DNA of 63,115 bases from positions 1-63,115 of the forward strand of contig NZ_LMUQ01000021.1 of assembly GCF_009765865.1 (NCBI RefSeq), given 5' to 3'. The DNA comes from Acidisoma sp. L85 (GTDB taxonomy: Bacteria; Pseudomonadota; Alphaproteobacteria; Acetobacterales; Acetobacteraceae). A model generated the notes under the pieces. It ran no database searches and had not been told where the DNA came from. It saw only the letters and a list, made by a program, of their open reading frames with translations. The position numbers were made by a program, and so were the translations under genes. Positions 59,139 to 63,115 of this stretch are shown here, in pieces; position 1 is the first letter of the stretch, and the number at the start of each line of letters is the position of its first letter.

Positions 59139-60521
59139 TTAAGCCGATGCCGGAACATAGAGTCGGGGGAGACCGAGTGAGTCGAAGTGGTGGTTGCGCA
59201 GGGCGGCTTGGACCGCCGGGTGTCCTGACATGCGCCAGAATCCCGTTGGTGAGCCGGCGGCGACGGCTGCTCTGAACTGCGATACGCCGCGGCGTCGCAG
59301 TTCTTTGAAGCGGTTGTGCCCGTTCCCCCACTGTCGCCAAAGATATGAGCGTAATCTTCGGCGAATCCACGCCTCCAGATTTGTGAGCACTCGGGGGGTC
59401 TGGCAGAAGCCGAAGTAGCTGCGCCACCCGGTGAGGTATGGCGCGAGTTCCTCGATAATCTGCGACAGGCTGAGCCCCCGTATCCGGCTGGTCATTTCCC
59501 GGACCCAGTCCTTGAATTTGTCGAGGGCTTTTGGCGCGATGCGCCGCTCGCTCCCGTCATTCGAGATGCTGAATCCGAGAAACTTGCGCTCCTCTGGCTG
59601 CGCTACCGCACTCTTCGTCTCGTTGACCTTCAGCCGCAGCTTCTGGGTCAGGAACTGGCTTACCGAGGCCATGACCCGTTCCCCGGCGCGGATGCTGCGG
59701 ACATAGATGTTGCAGTCGTCCGCGTACCGGCAGAAGCGGTGACCTCGGCGGGTCAACTCCTTGTCGAGATCGTCGAGCATGATGTTGCTTAGAAGGGGCG
59801 AGAGCGGACCGCCTTGCGGGGTCCCCTCATCCACCGGAAGGACCAGGCCGTCTTCCATCACCCCGACCTTGAGAAAAGCCCGGATGACTTTGAGCACGCG
59901 TTTGTCGGCTATCCGCGCGGCAATGCGGGCCATCAGACAATCGTGGTTAACTCGGTCAAAGAACTTTTCGAGGTCGAGATCAACGACGACGTTGTAGCCC
60001 TCGGCAACATAGTGTTGCGCTTGGGCCACCGCCTGATGGGCCGAACGCCCCGGCCGGAAGCCAAAACTATGCTCAGAAAACGTCGGGTCCCACCGCTCTT
60101 GCAGGACCTGCAGCATAGCTTGCTGGATCAGTCTATCGACGACGCAAGGCACGCCGAGTTTTCTGACCCCGCCGTCCGGCTTGGGTATCTCGACCCGCTT
60201 GACCGGTTGCGGCTGGTAGGTTCCGTCGAGCAATTGAGACCGTATGCTTGGCCAGTGTTCACGCAGGTAGACCTTGGCGTCGTCGATGGTCATCCCATCC
60301 ACGCCAGGACTCCCCTGGTTCCTTCGAACGCGTTTCCACGCACTTCGGAGATTCTCTCCGCCACACACCTCCTCCATGAGGTATTCCGTCACAGCCGGGC
60401 TTTCGAATGCTGGTTTCGCCACAGGTGGTTCGGCCCTCGGGTGTGCGACGGCCGGGGTTTCACCTCGATCGTTCGACTCCAAGGCCAGTACGTGCTGGAT
60501 GTTCTGTCGCTTTCCACTCAT
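59139..60521 (-). CDS. ltrA: Group II intron reverse transcriptase/maturase
   Basis: A 460-residue intron-encoded protein. The reverse transcriptase core shows GSPGVDGMTIDD, QPVKRVEIPKPDGG, DRLIQQAMLQVL, FGFRPGRSAHQAV, VDLDLEKFFDRVNHD, EGTPQGGPLSPLLSN, and the catalytic FCRYADDCNIYV. The maturase domain follows (LTGWRSYFGFC, LEAWIRRRLRSYLWRQW). No HNH endonuclease motif is seen at the C-terminus. The GTPQGGPLSPLL and YADD motifs are intact, so it may be active. Confidence 0.95.
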   Translation of the reverse strand: MSGKRQNIQHVLALESNDRGETPAVAHPRAEPPVAKPAFESPAVTEYLMEEVCGGENLRSAWKRVRRNQGSPGVDGMTIDDAKVYLREHWPSIRSQLLDGTYQPQPVKRVEIPKPDGGVRKLGVPCVVDRLIQQAMLQVLQERWDPTFSEHSFGFRPGRSAHQAVAQAQHYVAEGYNVVVDLDLEKFFDRVNHDCLMARIAARIADKRVLKVIRAFLKVGVMEDGLVLPVDEGTPQGGPLSPLLSNIMLDDLDKELTRRGHRFCRYADDCNIYVRSIRAGERVMASVSQFLTQKLRLKVNETKSAVAQPEERKFLGFSISNDGSERRIAPKALDKFKDWVREMTSRIRGLSLSQIIEELAPYLTGWRSYFGFCQTPRVLTNLEAWIRRRLRSYLWRQWGNGHNRFKELRRRGVSQFRAAVAAGSPTGFWRMSGHPAVQAALRNHHFDSLGLPRLYVPASA

Positions 60522-61001
60522 GAGTTGCCAGTCCTACTTGCCGCTCCCAATCGTTCGGGCCTTCAGCCATCGTTTCCGGCTCGGTCTATCCGTTGCTCCG
60601 CCTTTCGGCATGGAGTGCCTCACTAACCTTGCCGACTGCATGACCTACTATGCCCTCTGCTGACTCCTGCGCCCCGGTCAGGTCCCCTCGCGGTTCCCTC
60701 AGTTCCAAATGCGGAACGTGACGCAGGCCTCCCTAGGTAAGTTCGATCGCCTTCCCCGCACCCCTGCCGGATCTACAGCCCTGGCCTTTGATGGATGTGG
60801 ACTTCGCGATCCGTTGCTCGCTCGTCCGGCCAGGGACGCCTCGTATCCGGTTTCTGTTCGTCAGGTCGCGGTTTTGCTCCACACTTCCTTCAGACATTGC
60901 CTCGCAGTGATGCCCTTGTGCTTCGCTAAGCCTTCACCTCCATCAGGTTGGCCAGGGGACTTTCACCCCCAAGCTATCGAACATGCTAGGCACGCAACGA
61001 A

Positions 61002-61015
61002 CCCGCTAGCGCGGG
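61002..61015. terminator. Hairpin CCCGCTAGCGCGGG at the intron 5' junction
   Basis: A 5-bp GC stem with a 4-nt loop. On the minus strand it is followed by TTCGTT and then the intron start, which is the arrangement class C introns favour for insertion. Confidence 0.5.
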
Positions 61016-61042
61016 AGTAAGAGAAGGCGTGGCCTGAGGTGC

Positions 61043-61093
61043 CTCCTGTCTGAGAGGATTGCGGTTGTCCAGACCCCAATCATCAGACAGGAG
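61043..61093. repeat. 11-bp inverted repeat before the recombinase gene
   Basis: CTCCTGTCTGA at 61043-61053 and TCAGACAGGAG at 61083-61093 are exact reverse complements with 29 bp between. The right arm contains the GGAG ribosome site of the recombinase gene, so pairing in the mRNA would hide it. It may equally be the end structure of the IS91-type element. Confidence 0.65.
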
Positions 61094-61101
61094 ACCTTGT
61101 G

Positions 61102-61962
61102 ATGGCTCAGATGACCCCGCTCCGTCGGCGGCTTCTTGATGACATGACGGTTCGAAACCTCTCGCCAGCAACCCAGCAATCCTACGTGTACGCGGTCGCG
61201 AAGTTCAGCCGTTTCTTTGGTGTCGCCCCTGATCAGCTCGGCAATGAGGAGGTCAGAACCTATCAGGTCCACCTCGCCGGCCTCGGTATGTCCTGGTCCC
61301 ATATAAACCAGGTGTCCTGTGCCTTGCGTTTCTTCTACGGCATTACCCTCGGGCGCAAAGACGCTGCCCTTCGTATCGTGAGCGCGAAGGAACCCAGAAA
61401 GCTGCCGGTTGTGTTGAGCGTGGACGAGATCGTTCGCTTTCTTCAGGCGGTTCCTGGTCTGCGTAACCGAACGGCACTGACTACAGCCTACAGTGCCGGT
61501 CTACGGGTTTCTGAAGTCGTCGCGCTGAGGATCGCCGACATCGACAGTCGCCGCATGATCATAAGGATCGAGCACGGCAAAGGCGGCAAGGACCGCTATG
61601 TCATGCTCTCACCTCAGTTGCTCACCATCCTGCGAGCCTATTGGCGGCTCACTAAACCTGCCCACTGGCTATTCCCCGGTCGAGATGACGGCCAACCGGT
61701 CTGCGCGGCTACTCTACAGGCGGCGTGCCGCACGGCAGCACGCGAGGCCGAGATCGACAAGGTCGTCACGGTCCATATCCTGCGGCACAGTTTCGCGACT
61801 CATCTGCTGGAAAGTGGAACCGACATCCGCATCATCCAAGTGCTGCTCGGGCATGCCCGGCTGATGACGACAGCCATCTACACCAGGGTTGCCACGAACG
61901 TCATCGCCGGAACCGTCAGTCCGCTGGACCGGATGAATCTCGACGTAGGGCCACCAGGCTGA
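61102..61962 (+). CDS. Tyrosine recombinase of an IS91-type element
   Basis: A 286-residue XerC/phage-integrase-like enzyme. SAM-like N-terminal domain (LSPATQQSYVYAVAKFSRFF); catalytic domain with Arg in SAGLRVSEVV, Lys in HGKGGKDRYV, HILRHSFATHLL, LGHARLMTTAIYTRV with the nucleophilic Tyr. All catalytic residues appear present. ATG 61102 has GGAGA upstream; GTG 61099 is adjacent. It is 9 bp upstream of the IS91 transposase, a pairing common in proteobacterial IS91-type elements. Confidence 0.93.
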   Translation: MAQMTPLRRRLLDDMTVRNLSPATQQSYVYAVAKFSRFFGVAPDQLGNEEVRTYQVHLAGLGMSWSHINQVSCALRFFYGITLGRKDAALRIVSAKEPRKLPVVLSVDEIVRFLQAVPGLRNRTALTTAYSAGLRVSEVVALRIADIDSRRMIIRIEHGKGGKDRYVMLSPQLLTILRAYWRLTKPAHWLFPGRDDGQPVCAATLQAACRTAAREAEIDKVVTVHILRHSFATHLLESGTDIRIIQVLLGHARLMTTAIYTRVATNVIAGTVSPLDRMNLDVGPPG

Positions 61963-61971
61963 GGCCCCCCG

Positions 61972-63115
61972 ATGCGTGGTGGGCCAGAAGTGGCGGACGT
62001 GTTCCGTCGCTGCGGCGCTGTCTATCGCGACGTTCATGCCGGCCACCTCAGCCTCGACCAAAGGAAGGTCATGGGGGCCATCGAAGCCTGCCGATCGCCG
62101 GCACTCGGTGGCCATGTCGAGCAATGCGGCGACTGCGGGCACACGCGGGTCGCATATAATTCCTGCCGCAATCGGCACTGCCCGAAGTGCCAGGGGCTCG
62201 CTCGCGCCGAATGGTTGGCCGACCGGCAGGCCGACTTGCTCCCAGTGCCATACTTCCACGTCGTCTTCACCTTGCCGACAGCGATTGCCGAGGTGGCCTA
62301 CCAGAACAAGGCCGTCGTCTACGGCATATTGTTCAAGGCGGCGGCCGAGACGCTGCGCGTCATCGCCGCCGACCCCAAGCATCTGGGGGCCGAGATTGGT
62401 ATGGTCGCCGTTCTGCATACGTGGGGGCAAGCTCTCCAGCATCATCCTCATCTGCACTGCGTGGTCCCGGGGGGCGGCTCATCCCCCGACGGCACAAAAT
62501 GGGTCGCTTGCCGCCCAGGCTTCTTTCTGCCCGTGAGGGTGTTATCAACCCTCTATCGTCGTCTCTTCCTAACCCTGCTCCAAGCCGCATTCGACGAGGG
62601 CCGGCTGAAGTTCTTCTGCGAGCTCGCCGCGCTGGCCAAGCCGGCGGCGTTCGCCGCCCTCCTGAAGCCGCTGCGCAAGGCGCCCTGGGTCGTCTATGCC
62701 AAGCGTCCGTTTGGCGGCCCCGCGAAGGTCCTTGAGTATCTCGGCCGCTATACTCATCGAGTTGCCATCGCCAACAGCCGTCTCGTTGACATGACCGGTG
62801 GTCAAGTGAGCTTCCTGTGGAAAGATTATCGACATCACGACAAGCGCAAAGTGATGACGCTCGACGCGGACGAGTTCATCCGGCGGTTTCTGCTGCACGT
62901 TCTTCCGAACGGCTTCCATCGCATCCGTCATTACGGCTACCTCGCCAATGGCCATCGTGCCGCAAAACTCGTGCAGTGCAGGCGACTACTCACAGCCCCT
63001 GCTCCCCAGGACACTGGAATGGGTGGGGATTACCGGTTACGCTACCTCCAGTTGACGGGCCGTTCCCTCGTTATCTGCCCATGCTGCGGCGGCGGGATGA
63101 TCAACGTCGCCGCCA
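61972..63115 (+). CDS. IS91-family transposase, cut by the window edge
   Basis: An open frame from ATG 61972 to the window end, at least 381 residues. The N-terminal zinc-binding region is CGDCGHTRVAYNSCRNRHCPKCQ. The HUH metal-binding motif is HHPHLHCVVPGG. EYLGRYTHRVAIANSRL is also typical of IS91. The catalytic Tyr region should lie around LPNGFHRIRHYGYLAN. These enzymes move DNA by rolling-circle replication and can carry adjacent genes. The 3' end and the element's origin lie outside the window. Confidence 0.93.
   Translation, partial: MRGGPEVADVFRRCGAVYRDVHAGHLSLDQRKVMGAIEACRSPALGGHVEQCGDCGHTRVAYNSCRNRHCPKCQGLARAEWLADRQADLLPVPYFHVVFTLPTAIAEVAYQNKAVVYGILFKAAAETLRVIAADPKHLGAEIGMVAVLHTWGQALQHHPHLHCVVPGGGSSPDGTKWVACRPGFFLPVRVLSTLYRRLFLTLLQAAFDEGRLKFFCELAALAKPAAFAALLKPLRKAPWVVYAKRPFGGPAKVLEYLGRYTHRVAIANSRLVDMTGGQVSFLWKDYRHHDKRKVMTLDADEFIRRFLLHVLPNGFHRIRHYGYLANGHRAAKLVQCRRLLTAPAPQDTGMGGDYRLRYLQLTGRSLVICPCCGGGMINVAA

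Larger units (their letters stand above)
59056..60995 (-). mobile_element. Group II intron with its maturase gene
   Basis: About 1.94 kb on the minus strand. The 5' end lies near 60995, where the minus strand reads TGCGTGCC followed by GGGGGTGAAAGTCCCC, a domain I feature. The reverse transcriptase gene fills 59139-60521. A domain V-like hairpin lies at about 59094-59131 and the 3' end is near 59056 (minus-strand CCCTATCCCGAT). Total size, an encoded protein without endonuclease domain, and insertion just after a terminator-like hairpin (61002-61015) fit the bacterial class C type. Boundaries are estimated by eye. Confidence 0.75.

Noticed and set aside
58599-59180. Plus-strand frame of 193 residues
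   Set aside because: Overlaps the intron 3' end and domain V, with no domain features.

Overview
This window looks like a genomic island from a GC-rich alphaproteobacterium, most likely of the Hyphomicrobiales (Bradyrhizobium/Rhodopseudomonas-like). The suggestion rests on protein style (FixL-like and FixK-like regulators, tandem universal stress proteins, CBS/BON proteins, alphaproteobacterial split pntA) and on FixK/FNR-type operators of the form TTGAT-N4-ATCAA. The species cannot be named from sequence alone.

The unifying feature is a set of about a dozen good 14-bp FixK/FNR boxes, plus several weaker ones, in front of most transcription units. Together the genes read as a survival programme for oxygen limitation. 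Respiration at low oxygen: bd oxidase cydA-cydB-cydX with its assembly exporter cydDC transcribed divergently. Substrate-level ATP: the arginine deiminase operon arcD-arcA-arcB-arcC, and phosphoketolase with an acetyl-CoA hydrolase/CoA-transferase. Redox balance: proton-translocating transhydrogenase pntA1-pntA2-pntB with a semialdehyde-type aldehyde dehydrogenase, and two zinc alcohol dehydrogenases. Stress and sensing: three tandem-domain universal stress proteins, four intact CBS proteins, several BON proteins, an APH-like/P-loop protein of the mycobacterial Rv2004c type, a HAD phosphatase/P-loop ATPase fusion, and an HtrA-like protein whose catalytic His and Asp appear to be missing.

Layout. 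1-0.9 kb: transposase tail and a frameshifted receiver. 0.95-5.3 kb: GAF histidine kinase, CBS-BON protein, CoA-transferase. 5.7-7.3 kb: decayed genes (phosphoglycerate kinase, receiver and CBS remnants). 7.8-16.4 kb: stress proteins, HtrA-like protein, cytochrome c'-like lipoprotein, CBS/BON proteins, Rv2004c-like protein. 16.4-21.1 kb: arginine deiminase operon. 21.7-28.0 kb: a stress protein and an HlyD/ABC-2 export operon. 28.1-35.5 kb: CBS, HAD-ATPase, BON, CBS-BON, lipoyl-like domain, phosphoketolase. 36.4-44.5 kb: cyd genes and a SulP transporter. 44.8-52.1 kb: pnt, aldehyde and alcohol dehydrogenases. 52.4-58.2 kb: the probable control module (haem-PAS hybrid kinase, FixK-like regulator, OmpR-type response regulator) and small genes. 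59.0 kb to the end: a group II intron and an IS91-type element cut by the window edge.

The likely circuit is oxygen sensing by the FixL-like PAS kinase, activation directly or indirectly of the FixK-like protein encoded beside it, and transcription from the scattered boxes. This is inference from motif and neighbourhood. No tRNA, rRNA or CRISPR array was seen.
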